Source of the DNA: Volvariella volvacea V23 | Lineage: Eukaryota; Basidiomycota; Agaricomycetes; Agaricales; Pluteaceae | DNA length: 64,000 bases | NCBI GenBank assembly: GCA_000349905.1 | Contig: KB722741.1 | Coordinates: 1,034,089-1,098,088, forward strand | Reading direction: 5' to 3' | Part shown: positions 10,463-21,087 of the stretch, one piece after another | Layout: the number at the start of each line of letters is the position of its first letter | Numbering within the stretch: position 1 is the stretch's first letter | Made by a program: the position numbers and the translations under genes | Notes under the pieces: model-generated | The model's database searches: none | Told to the model about the DNA's origin: nothing | Seen by the model: the letters and a program-made list of their open reading frames with translations, nothing else

Positions 10463-12027
10463 TCAAAATGGCAAGCTGAGAGAGGGGAGCGAAGCGTCAG
10501 TATCAAAATCAGAGCAGAATCAGAGGAGACTTACGGGAACAGGGAGACTGTCTTGTTCCAGTTTCCAACCTTGGTTTGGAGATCGACTTGAACCTTGAAG
10601 TATCCACCCTCGACGAAGAACCTAAGGCTGCCCTTGGCAACCCAGACATCGACACCCAACGTAACACCTTGCTTCAAGTCACCCTTGATGCTACCGAGAT
10701 TGACTTTCCCAATGAAGGGAATGCTAATGCCGGCATTGACCTCGATGGATTGCTTGAGAATATTCACATTGCCTGAAATCTGTCGCGATTATAATTCAAA
10801 TAACAATAAGGGGTAATCTAGAGGAAGGATGTGGTGCTTACCCTGAGAACCCCGAAAAGAGAGACGTCGAATGGGTATTCTCCGGGTGCACCAGACGTAG
10901 AAAGGAGGATAACGTGGCCGTCAGGTGTGATGCTGGAATCAGCCCATTTAGCCAATTCTATGGGTGACAATCTCAGCACGACTACACATTGAGGCGGCAA
11001 CAAGCATACCGTCATATTCATCTTTTTCGCTAGCATTAGGAACTATCAAAGCCCCCGCGTTAGGGAGCTGGACGACCTTGATTAAGTCTTTGAGGTCATC
11101 CTCCACCTCGGCTTGAGCATACTTCGCGGGGTCGATTTCTAACTCAAGGGGAACTGGTCGAGAGAGTCAGAGAAAGAGAGTCGAGTGACAGCTTCCCATT
11201 ACGTACCAACACTCAATCCAGCAATGGCTGTCTCATGACCAGCAAGCACATCAGCGCGCTTCAGGTCATACGTAAACCTCCACGCGTTCAGAATAACGCG
11301 ACCGCCGGGAGTTGTACTACAAATCACAAGTGTCACGTCCCGGAAACAGACTGACGGAAAAAATCAATGAATACTCACGTCAAGATGCTAACGATGAAAT
11401 TGGCTGCAGAAACGGCGCCGAACGTATCCTTGGAACGGATAGCCGCAGCATTCAAGAGCTTATGCGGGACGTCATTGACCGACAGTTGAAGGGCATCGAA
11501 GGTGGCTTTGAGGTCGGAGGCTTGCTTGGGATTCAAGTGCTCGAGCAGGTACTTCTTGACGGTGCGGACAATTGGGGTACCAGGAATAGTAGCAAGAGGT
11601 GTAGGCCTTCATGTATTAGGAAATGAATGAGCGCTCTCATCGGTGACAAGTTTGGATGCAATACATACTCAGCAGTGAAATGACCTGCGATCCAGCTGGA
11701 TTCTGAGCCAGTGATGCTCTTCTCCCAGGCGTCGACTTCAGTCTTAGTCGCCGCGCTCGAAGCCGCGCTCAACAACCCTTCTAAGATGGTGTCCTATGCG
11801 TGCAAAGTTGTCAAGTCGGTACAGAATAATAAAATTCAAAGAAACCCGCATACCCTGACTCCTTGCTCAAACCCAGCCTGGAAGATGACGACTGTGTTTA
11901 ATACAACAGCCGCATAGCGGTCTTTCGCTCCTCCCTTGAGGGACAAATCGGACAGGTTCTCTTGTACCTGCGCAAGCACGAGGTCGAGGTGCTGAGTAGG
12001 CTTGGTCTCTGCAGTGGTAGATGCCAT
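10463..12027 (-). CDS. Unassigned tandem family, paralog C
   Basis: Function not recognised. The ATG at 12027 starts MASTTAETKPTQHLDLVLAQ. The exons match B block for block: LNTVVIFQAGF, GLLSAASSAATKTEVDAWEKS, SSWIAGHFTAE, YLLEHLNPKQASDLKATF, LLNAAAIRSKDTFG, TTPGGRVILNAWRFTYDLK, VPLELEIDPAKYAQ, ELAKWADSSITPDGHVILLS, YPFDVSLFGVLR, then the strand-rich end (GISIPFIGKVNLGSIKGDL, SLRFFVEGGYFKVQVDL, GNWNKTVSLFP). A 13-nt last exon (10463-10475) adds Leu-Pro-Phe. About eight introns share positions with B, so the copies arose by DNA duplication and not retroposition. No signal peptide is seen, so a cytosolic place is inferred. Confidence 0.75.
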
Positions 12028-13434
12028 TGTTTATTTGATTCTGCGATTGATATTGGACGGTGGATAGCTTATAGCTGGTCTTCGAGGTGCCCTACTCGCC
12101 GGTTGGTCGAGAAACTGGTAAGTGTTGAAGTTTGAATGGAAGTTTTCGAGGATGAGGGAAGTTATATGCATTCCGAGCTTGTGTTTGGCATCGCATTTTG
12201 TGCGATACCTTTGAGGTACAAGGCGCGTTTTTCGGCAGGGTAATTCATGGGCATTCAGGGGGTAGGAGTATGGAGGTAGGAGTACAAAAAAAAGATACTC
12301 CTAGCACTCCTGAAGATTGAGCTCCTGCGCATTGCGTATGCTCCTAAAGTGAGCAACAGCGTTTTGAAAGCTTTTTCAAACCTGAAAGCATAAGAAGACG
12401 GAGGAAGACACTGAAGACGAAGCCACAGAGAGTCAAGATGATGAGCAGCTTCGTGAGCTGTAGCCAGAGGATCATTGCTTGTTGGCCGTAGGACTCCCGA
12501 TGTATCGACCAGGTCCGTTAGGAAGTAATCGCGCCATCCGTTCGGAGTAGACAGATAGGGAGGCCCTCATCAGAAGTAAATGCTGTTTCGTTTGGGTGCG
12601 AATAGTCATCACATTCAAGAGGAGTCACTAGGAGCTATTCTGCATCGCATATGTCGTGATCAGGGTGAATGGGCACATCAATTTTGATTGCATGCCGGAT
12701 GTCAACAAACCGTTCAAGTGAATGAAAACTAAGAATTACTGAGTATTGCAGGTGTTCCGGAAATCGAAGTTCGAACGTACAAAAGGTACAGAACAAAGGT
12801 AGTGCGCCGCGCTGCTGGCTTCCTACTCTGCCTTGACTGGAAACAAGGCGGAGTGGAGTGGAGATACTCGGATGACACCAATGTTGGTTCCGTAACGTTC
12901 AAAATGTCGACCCCTAGCAGTCGTGGCATTTGCTTCTGGATGACATCCAAATGAACGAGTTGTATATGATCTAGAGATAAATTACCCACAGCTGCGGCCT
13001 ATGATAATCTAAAGCCCCCTTCATATCGTGAGCCCAAACTTCGCCCTGTCGACAATTTTCAAATCCCGACCCCAGCTCTCGTCATGGTTGAACGTTATGT
13101 TCTCGAGCTTTGACCGCAAGGAGCGGAGCAATCATGTAGGATTAATTCAAGCGTACGGCGTGTCATATTCGGGCGTATTGACTCGGAGTTGGTCACAGCG
13201 ACGGGTGACAGGATCCGTGATTCTATGATACGTTGCCACAGTTTGCAACCGCGCTGACAGCACCCAGCCACAAGCTCAACAACCGAAGGTGTGTGATGAT
13301 TCGCACCAATTACACATCAATCGAGTTGTTGTTGCATACTGGGATTCTTTGATTGGGTCACGGCGAGAGGTTACAGGCTTACTCTATTATGTTTTGAATT
13401 CTCTTACAATCTCACCACGTCAGAAATATGCTAG
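12028..13434. other. Intergenic, no supported gene
   Basis: About 1.4 kb separating the A-B-C array from the F-box cluster. It holds short purine-rich stretches near 12265-12300 (repeated ggag/taggagta words) and open frames under 90 codons without domain support. Confidence 0.5.
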
Positions 13435-15123
13435 TTAAACTTTCGCCAGTATGATGTTTACAGCCCCTCCATCGCCGCGCCTGATTTCAGCATCAATTTT
13501 ATGAAGTTTCTGGACTAAAACTTGTTCAATAGATGTGCCTTGCACCAAACCGCTATAATATATAGATATCGAACTCATAGGCTGACCACATGTACTTCGA
13601 TGAGCCAAAAAATCGCATAGCAGTTGTGGAGGCACACACGTCATGTCTTGTGCCTTGTAAAACACCACCGAACGCAGGCTAGGAAAGAATGTCGAGGCGA
13701 ACGCTCGGCAAGAGGCACAGGCTGTCGATGATGGGTTGAGACCAAGCGACGGATTTTGGGGGCTGACGGTAGGTTGGATACAACGGTGGGAAGGGATACC
13801 AAATTGTAAGAAGGTAAAGAATAGCCGATTGTTCTGATTGCATATGAGCTGGAGCTTTTCCACATATGGGAGCTTGGACAAGTAAGATGTGAGGGTCGAG
13901 AAATCTTCCTCCGAAGCCATTCTCCAGGAGACCTCAACAAAGTGCAACTTATCCTGGGGAAGTGTTGTGATAAGGTTGTTGAAGGATTTGACGTCCGACT
14001 TCCACCTGATTTCAACCATCGTGTCCGCGGGGTCGATGGAGGAAATGAACTTGAATTTGTTACATTGACCGTTGGTTGTTAGGCGAAATTGGGGGTAGTC
14101 TATATTGTGGTGGCTGAGGTCGAGGAGCTGTGTTTCGGCCCATGTCTTAACCAGCCCCTTTCTGAGTGCAGACAAGGATGTTGGACCTTGGTCGAATAAA
14201 ATATGTAACCGGGTGAGACCCGGGAAAGACACGAGAGAAAGAAGTCTAGCACATTCTTTCTCCGACTCATCGGTGAGCTCGAGATTCTGCAGGGATGGGA
14301 TAGAGATATGGGGTACAGGTGGGAGAAAGCGCAACTTCGTTTTGCTCGCAACCTTCGTCAGAACCTGTGTTAGAGCGAGGTGACGTAGATTTGTCAAAGT
14401 TGAAAGTGTCTTGTAGAAATGCGATATAGATGGAAGACTATACGCGTCCAGATCCTGGAGCTTGAGCGTGACGAGAGATTGCGAGATGAGAGAAGCGTCG
14501 AATTGGCTGTTTGAGAGATCGAGATGTTGTAAACTAAAATTGGGCGTCCAGTTCCGATCCATTTGCATGTAGTCCCGTATTGTCAAACTCTTCAATGGGG
14601 ACTTTGAGAATGGGAAAAGATCCAACACGGGCTTCCCTTTCTGCGTTTCAGAATCAGAACAGTGAAATTCTATCACGCGGTCCATCACAAAGGTTAACCC
14701 GGTCTTTACGAGGTCTGCAGGTTGAGAGGAACAAGTGTGGTGGATTGTAAGAGGATTGTCGCGTGAGCGCTGAATGAAAGTTCTGGTCCAGAATGGATTC
14801 ATGTGTGAAACGTGAAGCGTAGTCCAAAGGAGTGGGTAGGCGATGGAAGTCATTCGCCACTGGTGGCAAACCTGTGTGAATTGAATCCAAGACACAGGGG
14901 GAGTAGGGATACCCGGGAGTAGTTCGACCATAATGCGCAACAGCACCTCTTCAGGGATTTGATTGATGGGGGCGAGAGCATTTCCTTGTCGTCGAAGTTG
15001 GAGCAATTGGGCCTCCAGGTGGAATATTTCTTCATCAATCTTGACCCGTGTGACTTTTGCTCCTCGAAATGACCCAGTTCCTTCAAGTTCAACGGATATG
15101 CGATTCGAATCCCTCGTTGACAT
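13435..15123 (-). CDS. F-box/LRR-like protein, intact copy
   Basis: A single-exon gene of 562 codons. After a short leader comes the basidiomycete F-box preamble KIDEEIFHLEAQLLQLRRQGN, then the F-box itself (LAPINQIPEEVLLRIMVELLPG...VSWIQFTQVCHQWRMTSIAYPLLW). The remainder is a string of degenerate leucine-rich repeats (SLQHLDLS, SLVTLKLQDL, NLRHLALTQV, SLQNLELTDE). Near the C-terminus is a Cys motif, ACASCRAFASTFFPSLR, shared with the other copies here. F-box proteins dock substrates to the SCF ubiquitin ligase through Skp1; the LRR part would bind the target, which cannot be predicted. The reading frame is clean, so this is a working copy in a cluster that includes broken relatives. It is divergent from the interrupted copy that starts at 15556. 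Confidence 0.85.
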   Translation of the reverse strand: MSTRDSNRISVELEGTGSFRGAKVTRVKIDEEIFHLEAQLLQLRRQGNALAPINQIPEEVLLRIMVELLPGIPTPPVSWIQFTQVCHQWRMTSIAYPLLWTTLHVSHMNPFWTRTFIQRSRDNPLTIHHTCSSQPADLVKTGLTFVMDRVIEFHCSDSETQKGKPVLDLFPFSKSPLKSLTIRDYMQMDRNWTPNFSLQHLDLSNSQFDASLISQSLVTLKLQDLDAYSLPSISHFYKTLSTLTNLRHLALTQVLTKVASKTKLRFLPPVPHISIPSLQNLELTDESEKECARLLSLVSFPGLTRLHILFDQGPTSLSALRKGLVKTWAETQLLDLSHHNIDYPQFRLTTNGQCNKFKFISSIDPADTMVEIRWKSDVKSFNNLITTLPQDKLHFVEVSWRMASEEDFSTLTSYLSKLPYVEKLQLICNQNNRLFFTFLQFGIPSHRCIQPTVSPQNPSLGLNPSSTACASCRAFASTFFPSLRSVVFYKAQDMTCVPPQLLCDFLAHRSTCGQPMSSISIYYSGLVQGTSIEQVLVQKLHKIDAEIRRGDGGAVNIILAKV

Positions 15124-15555
15124 GTTTACGGTTTATCGAGTTGATATGCACGGCACCGAGATTTTATGCACTGCACCCAGGTATCAATCCTATGCTCAAC
15201 TGGATGAGAAGGTTAGAACTCAGAAAGTACCTTCTAAGCTCGGTTTGAAACAAGGCAAAGTGTGGTGCGGTGCTAGTCAAATTGATTTACAAGTATTTAT
15301 TTGGCCTGTCTAAAATCTACTCAATATAGGGGGGCGTGCAGCAGAAATAGAACAGTGCCTTCAGGGGACACAGTAAAGGTGCTGTGCGCTTTGTGCTAAG
15401 CAAAATTGCATCGGAGGGCATGCTACCATAATCAATGGACGCAAGATGGTTCAAAAACATCGACAAGAGGGTCCTAAACTGATATTTGATTCTCTGAATT
15501 TAGCCAAACAAGCTCTTGTCATGCTACTCGTCACACAATTCCACCGCCCACCATC
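15124..15555. promoter_or_regulatory. Shared intergenic region between divergent F-box genes
   Basis: 432 bp separate the start codons of two divergently transcribed F-box genes, so it probably holds both promoters. No clear TATA box or other named site stands out. Confidence 0.35.
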
Positions 15556-17100
15556 ATGTCGCTGCTCAGTGCCAACGAACCTACAGACGTTGAGGCAATG
15601 CGCACCGTAATCGACTCCGAAATAGCCAGGTTGGAAGCTCAAATCACACAGCTTCGCATTCGTCGAAACGCTCTGGCGCCGATTATGCGACTCCCTCCGG
15701 ATGTGATTTGGCGCATCATGGCCATGTACCGCGATATCACCTCCCCATCGTTCTCGTGGATTTGTATCACTCACGTCTCCAACTATCTCAGAATCCTCGC
15801 CCACCAGTATCCACTTCTCTGGAATACGATCACAGCACCCAAGATGTCACTTGAGCTAATCGGTGAATTTATTCGTCATTCCCACTCCACTCCCTTGATC
15901 GTCAACCTGAGCTATAGCAACTTCAACACCCGTTACTGGAGGAAGGCCAACTCCCTGCTGACGGGAGCAGTGGATCGAATTGTGGAATTGGAGTACCATG
16001 ACCCCAATAGAGTCACTGAAAACAGCAAGTGGAAGCCGGCCTACGCGGTAGATTTTTCTGCCTCGCCACTCAAGCGTCTATCAGTACACAATTGCATATC
16101 TATGTACGAGAACTAGACGCCAAAGTTTGCACTGCAGCACCTCGAGATTTCATCCAGTTCTCTCAATCCCGGCTTCTTCGTAGAAAGTCTTACCACGCTC
16201 ATCCTCAAATACTTTATACCACAGGATCTTCCACCACGGGCCAGATTCATTGAAATGCTTTCATCCTTGACGAAACTGCGCAAACTTGAGCTAGACGATG
16301 TGCTAGGGCAACTAGCCACTGAGGCAGGGAGAGACGACGACGGATACAACATCAACCTTCCTTCTCCCCTATCGCTCAGCTTACAGAATGAATCAGAGAC
16401 GGAGTGCAGCTACTTCTTGTCTCATGCCACGTTTCCGCGTTTAAAAGAGTTACGCCTAATCAACGACACACCCGAGGATACAACCCTATCGTTACTCACC
16501 AAGACTTTGCTTGCGATATGGCCGAGAACGTCCATTCCTACTGTCCCTCGATCCGCTTTCCATATTATGGAACTAGAATTGTCTCTACATGACGAATATA
16601 ACGGCGCGAGGATTTACTTCTCTAATGACCCGGATCAGCCACTTACCCTTCAATGGTACACCTCCTCAAGTGGCCCTGAGACATGCCGCAATATTTTGAC
16701 CCTATTCTCAAGGTTTACTGGTGTCCAGAAGCTCTACTTGGATATCGATTCATGCGATCACTTCTTTGCTAACGTTCCGCCCTGCGACTGTGCCATCCCA
16801 AACAATGGATGGCTTAGTTCATCCGACGAGCCAACACCAACCACTGTCTCATGCCAGGAGCTTGCAGCCTTACCGAACTTCTTGCCTGAGCTCCGTCGTT
16901 TATATATCCCAATCAACGAGTCCAATGTGTTCAGCAAGAATCTCTTGGAGAGATTTTTGGAACACCGAAGGAGGTGTGGAAACCAATTGGAAAATGTTAT
17001 GGTTAGATTCCTCGGAGATGCCACATCAGCAAGGAAGGCACTGATACGTGCTTTGGAAGGGATGGGCGATGTTGTCTGTTGCGATGACTCGACAAGTTAA
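15556..17100 (+). pseudogene. F-box/LRR gene interrupted by one in-frame TAG
   Basis: A single-exon F-box protein of 514 codons with one in-frame TAG at 16114-16116. Before it lie the preamble SEIARLEAQITQLRIRRN, the F-box (LAPIMRLPPDVIWRIMAMY, SWICITHVSNYL) and the first LRRs. After it the same frame continues without another stop to TAA at 17098, with LQHLEISSS, LRKLELDDVL, FPRLKELRLI and the final ERFLEHRRRCG block. In the intact neighbour the matching site reads NWTPNFSLQHL, here N-stop-TPKFALQHL, so the stop replaces Trp by one G-to-A change. A 34-nt GTACGAG...GCAG pseudo-intron around the stop would shift the frame and does not rescue it. It may be a young pseudogene, a truncated 186-residue F-box product, or a readthrough or edited gene. 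Confidence 0.85.
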
Positions 17101-17339
17101 TATTTGAAACTCTCAACCTGTTAGTTACAGCTTGTGTCATCTTCTCCGCTTTTTGCTATTTAAGCTCTTATAATAGCGGAGCAGCCGAATCCGAGTCGTG
17201 CCTAATTGTTCGAGCATCGTACGGCGGGGCCTACACTCGGCTTCATCTTCATTCTGCGGAAAACAGTGCGGCAGTATGTCTGACTCATGAGGGACGAGAA
17301 TGTTCGAAAAAAACTGAAAGCAAAGAATCTATATGCATA

Positions 17340-17440
17340 ACAATCGATGCGGAGATTACTAGGTTGGAGGACAGAATTATCAAACTTCGAGTCCGAATGC
17401 GCTGGTGCCAATCATGCGCCTCCCCGCTGACGTGGTTTAG
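17340..17440 (+). pseudogene. F-box relic, N-terminal fragment
   Basis: This short stretch codes TIDAEITRLEDRIIKLRVR, then, after a one-base deletion near 17395, continues in another frame as NALVPIMRLPADVV followed by TAG. It matches the preamble and F-box start of the gene at 15556 (RNALAPIMRLPPDVIW), and the stop again sits where that gene has Trp. Nothing F-box-like follows, so it is a decayed fragment of a partial duplicate. Confidence 0.8.
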
Positions 17441-18992
17441 CAAATTAGGGTCCTGGATTGCGATTGTAACCTCGAAGCATTCACAACGTTTCCATACCGT
17501 TAATTCGATTTACTCATGTCTCACATCACTTGCGAAGCCTCGCTCGATGCAGTATCCTCGAAGTCAAGGGGAAGAAAATCCTCTCCGCAAAAGGGCCAAT
17601 TTCCCAACTTTGCTTCATCCAACAAGGGTATAATGCCGTACAAAAGCCGAAGGTAGGCGTCTACCAGAATTTTTCGAGTGTATTGAGCATTGAAACTTGG
17701 AGGAAGATCGATATTCTTGGATTCCGTATTGTCGATGCTGTGTGAGAACCGGGTTCGTTAGGGGTTGTCGAACGGAATCGAAGCCATTCCTATGAGTGAC
17801 GTGCTAGTCGTTTGTCATATAAGATGAGAACGAAAGAATTCAATAGTTGGTTGGGTTTTCCTATGCCAAGCAAGAGTCAACACAGAGTTTTCCGGTTTTG
17901 AGGGTCCCATTTATCTTCTTCTGTGGTGTTCTGCTTTTGATTTTTCAGCGACCCTGGACATATACTCGCAATGAGAAGGTGCACATTTTCACGCTGCGGC
18001 AGCGCAGGGCATGGTGGATTGGTCACGGTGAGCGCAGCTTGGCTGGGTGTGGTGTTGATCTAGGGCAGGCTTCCGCCACCTCGAGGCAATTCGCTTCAAG
18101 CCCAGCTCCAGCCACACACCCACATGGATGGAACGCGCTCCAGCAATGATGTACCTAGTAGACCATTAGTGTTCTCTAGCCCCTCAGAGGAGGAGGTATG
18201 GCAGGAAATTGGGGCATGTAAGCAATTCATTCTTTCCCCCTTAACTTCGCTCGCAATGAATGTGTGCTGTGGCCTGGATCTGGACAGTTATGAAAGCAAA
18301 TTCGAATGAAGCCCTTGCATCTCAAACCACGCATCAATTCAAAGTCAATCTCCCATTATTGTGCAAATACGCATATTCGGTTAACGTTTACGATGGTACG
18401 CCTGACCTCTGCCTGTACACTAGGTTGTTGACACTATACATCCATAAGTACCGGATAAACTACTTGAAGTCGTCATATTGGCGCTAGAAAAGCTACTTCT
18501 TGTGGTAGAATAAGAGCCAGAAGAGATGGTCCGCACGATCGATGACTATCTTACCGGCCCAACCGAGGATCTGGAGCAAACGCTCTATGAAATGGTACTA
18601 TCGATCTGCCCTTCCATAAGCTCATGATTGCTGAATAGTTAGTGATAGGGCCAAAGAATAAAATACAAGATGGGGCTCAGCTTTTTGTTTTGTGAGTGTA
18701 GCACAAGGAGGACCTGGCACTCTCCCAATCGGAATCTGTTTCAGGAGCTCGCATGACCATCGACCAGCAGACGCCGCGACCTATTTCAAGCGATTGATCG
18801 ACGAAGAGGCTGATATATTTGGTACTGATATTCCTAGATACAAACTTTGGCACCACAGACCGTAGGTCCTATTTATCCCATTACCCATCGCCTAAGTTAC
18901 CTCTTTGTAGTGTTTTCTTCGCCACTTACGGGGGGGCCCTAATGTTCGCGAACATGCAGAAGTACCTTGAGTTCACGATCTACGTGCTCATG
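17441..18992. other. Intergenic, no supported gene
   Basis: About 1.55 kb between the F-box relic and the next intact F-box gene (convergent side). Several frames of 60-100 codons exist, such as 17847-18149 plus and 18819-19094 plus, but none has domain features. A segment near 18525-18830 gives short coding-like pieces broken by stops and may be gene debris. Confidence 0.45.
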
Positions 18993-20717
18993 CTACAAAG
19001 CAAGGACATATTGAGGCAGGCTCACACTAATATCTACACTTCCTCCATAAGCACCCCTAAATTCTCTACCCATATCCACCAACTGCTGTACTAGTTCCTG
19101 CTCCTCCTGGTTACATAGGGTGTTTGTACAATATATCTTTACCCAATCCATGGGTCGGTTGCACGCTGTGCGATGACACAGAAAGCCCCATAGTAGTCGT
19201 TGGTCTACATCCATGATATCGCGTGCTCCATCAAATCCCAAGCTACGCAAATTGGGGAAGAATGACGAGGCGAATTCTTGACAAGAGGTACATGCCGTGC
19301 TGGATGCATCAAGCCTGAGTGCCCTATTCGCTGGATGGCCTGCGCGTTTAACACAACTGCAAGAGGGTATGCCGGACTTCAGAAATACGGGATACAGCCA
19401 TGGATGCTCCGCCCGTGCGAGAACAAGGAGATCAAGGGAGGGAAGCTTTGATAAGTGGGGCATGAGAACCGAAAGGTCCTCTTCGGATGTAGTCTCTAAG
19501 GCTAATTCGATTGTACGCAAGCTATCTCTAGGAAATGTTGTAAGTAGATTGGCAACGGAGGTTATATCTGATTTCCATTGAATTCGGGACGTCACATCGC
19601 CTGGATAGTCAGAGGGGTAGAATTCAAAACTGTTGCCCCACTCGTTCACTCTAAATGTAAATCTTGGAATTCTCCAGCGGTTGATATTGGCAAGAAGTCG
19701 AGTACTGATCCAAGTGTTGGCCAATACCTTGTTAAGCAACGGTAAAGAGGTTGGATCTTTGTTGAAGTAAATGTATAGTTGCGATAGCTGCGGGAAGGCG
19801 ATGTGAGACAGCATTCTCGCACATTCCTTCTCAGGCTCGTCGACGAGCTCGAGAATCCGGAGTGATGGAATGCTAACGCTGGGCGTCGAGAAATGGGACT
19901 TCCATTTTGCCGCCATCTTCAACAGAACACTGTCCAGCACGAGGTGGCGTAACTTCGTCAACGACGATAGCATCGTGTAGAGGCCTGATATGGATGGAAG
20001 GCCAATCGTTTCTAGGTTCTGTAGTTTCAGCGTGACGAGAGATCGAGAGATGAATGCACTATCAACGTGGCGCCGACCGAGGTCAAGATATTGTAAGCTG
20101 AGCGTCTGATCCACGCGAACCTGCCTATAATATTGCACCGTCAACTCCTGCAGCGGCGAATGTGCAAGGATCAACTGTTCGAGGTCATATATCCAATGAC
20201 TCGGGCGCCGCTCGAAGCAGTGGAACCCTGTGATGCGGTTTAACACATTTGGCATCCTAAAGATCGTTTCTTGGATATGGGATATCGGGGCTTGGGGGTA
20301 CGCATACGCGATTATGGTAAGGGGGGCGCTCTTTGAACGAAGGATGAATGCTTTGATCCACGAAATGGACATTGCAGCTACATGAAGCCTTGTCCAGAGG
20401 AAGGGGTCGCTTATCGATACCATTCGCCACAGATGGCAGACGTGTGTAAATTGAATCCAAGATTGTGGGCGTATTGGCCCATTAATGCACAGTAGGTTAT
20501 CCGGGACTAAATTCTTTATAACACGCAAGAGAACCTCCACAGGAAGTTGGCTGATGGGAGAGAGGGAGTTACGACGTCGTCGAAGTTGAAGAATCCGGCT
20601 CTCCAAACGGGCAATTTCTTCGTCAATCCTGGCCTGCGTCGCCCCGGCAACCCCGGATAGTCCGTAGTCTACCTCAGCATTGAACCGAACACCTACATCC
20701 AACTCGGATGGCAACAT
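18993..20717 (-). CDS. F-box/LRR-like protein, intact copy
   Basis: A single-exon gene starting at the ATG at 20717 (MLPSELDVGVRFN); the open frame extends a little further upstream but without an ATG. It has the preamble ARIDEEIARLESRILQLRRR, the F-box (LSPISQLPVEVLLRVIKNL...SWIQFTHVCHLWRMVSISDPFLW) and degenerate LRRs (LSLQYLDLGRRHV, SLVTLKLQNLE, KLRHLVLDSVLL, SLRILELVDE). The conserved C-terminal motif is ACTSCQEFASSFFPNLR, followed by a block for a 'FLCHRTACNRPMD' segment. The product is about 574 residues, similar to the other intact copy. The expected role is an SCF substrate adaptor; the target is unknown. Confidence 0.85.
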   Translation of the reverse strand: MLPSELDVGVRFNAEVDYGLSGVAGATQARIDEEIARLESRILQLRRRRNSLSPISQLPVEVLLRVIKNLVPDNLLCINGPIRPQSWIQFTHVCHLWRMVSISDPFLWTRLHVAAMSISWIKAFILRSKSAPLTIIAYAYPQAPISHIQETIFRMPNVLNRITGFHCFERRPSHWIYDLEQLILAHSPLQELTVQYYRQVRVDQTLSLQYLDLGRRHVDSAFISRSLVTLKLQNLETIGLPSISGLYTMLSSLTKLRHLVLDSVLLKMAAKWKSHFSTPSVSIPSLRILELVDEPEKECARMLSHIAFPQLSQLYIYFNKDPTSLPLLNKVLANTWISTRLLANINRWRIPRFTFRVNEWGNSFEFYPSDYPGDVTSRIQWKSDITSVANLLTTFPRDSLRTIELALETTSEEDLSVLMPHLSKLPSLDLLVLARAEHPWLYPVFLKSGIPSCSCVKRAGHPANRALRLDASSTACTSCQEFASSFFPNLRSLGFDGARDIMDVDQRLLWGFLCHRTACNRPMDWVKIYCTNTLCNQEEQELVQQLVDMGREFRGAYGGSVDISVSLPQYVLAL

Positions 20718-21087
20718 GTCTGGTTTATTGGGTCCTGGAGTGACTCTATTCGGTGAAATGTCATACAATACCAAGGATCAGCTGTTTGCTCGCTTGAGCC
20801 AAATGACAGAACATACCCTTTAACTCGATCCAAGGTTGAAAGACTGCGCTGCACTGCCCCGCACGAATCTCACCGATTTGCAGCTGTTTGCCAACACCCT
20901 AAGTGGACGTAAGGGTTTTGACACAGCTTGTGCTCATTTCCCAAGTGCTAGTGTATAAAACACTAGACATTTACCATGCCCAGCCATAACTTCCATAGTA
21001 TAGATATCGTTGCCATATGTAGGGGAAGAAAAGGGTACATAACCCGTTTAACGCCAAAAATAGTTCAAGGAGCCCAAGATGCCCCAT
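20718..21087. other. Intergenic, likely promoter of the F-box gene
   Basis: About 370 bp between an F-box start codon and the next, broken, F-box copy on the same strand. It should hold the promoter of the gene starting at 20717; I see no named site. Confidence 0.35.

Noticed and set aside
16098..16131. 34-nt GTACGAG...GCAG intron that would remove the TAG in the F-box gene
   Set aside because: Too short for a fungal intron, and its length (34 nt) would shift the frame, so it cannot restore the protein.
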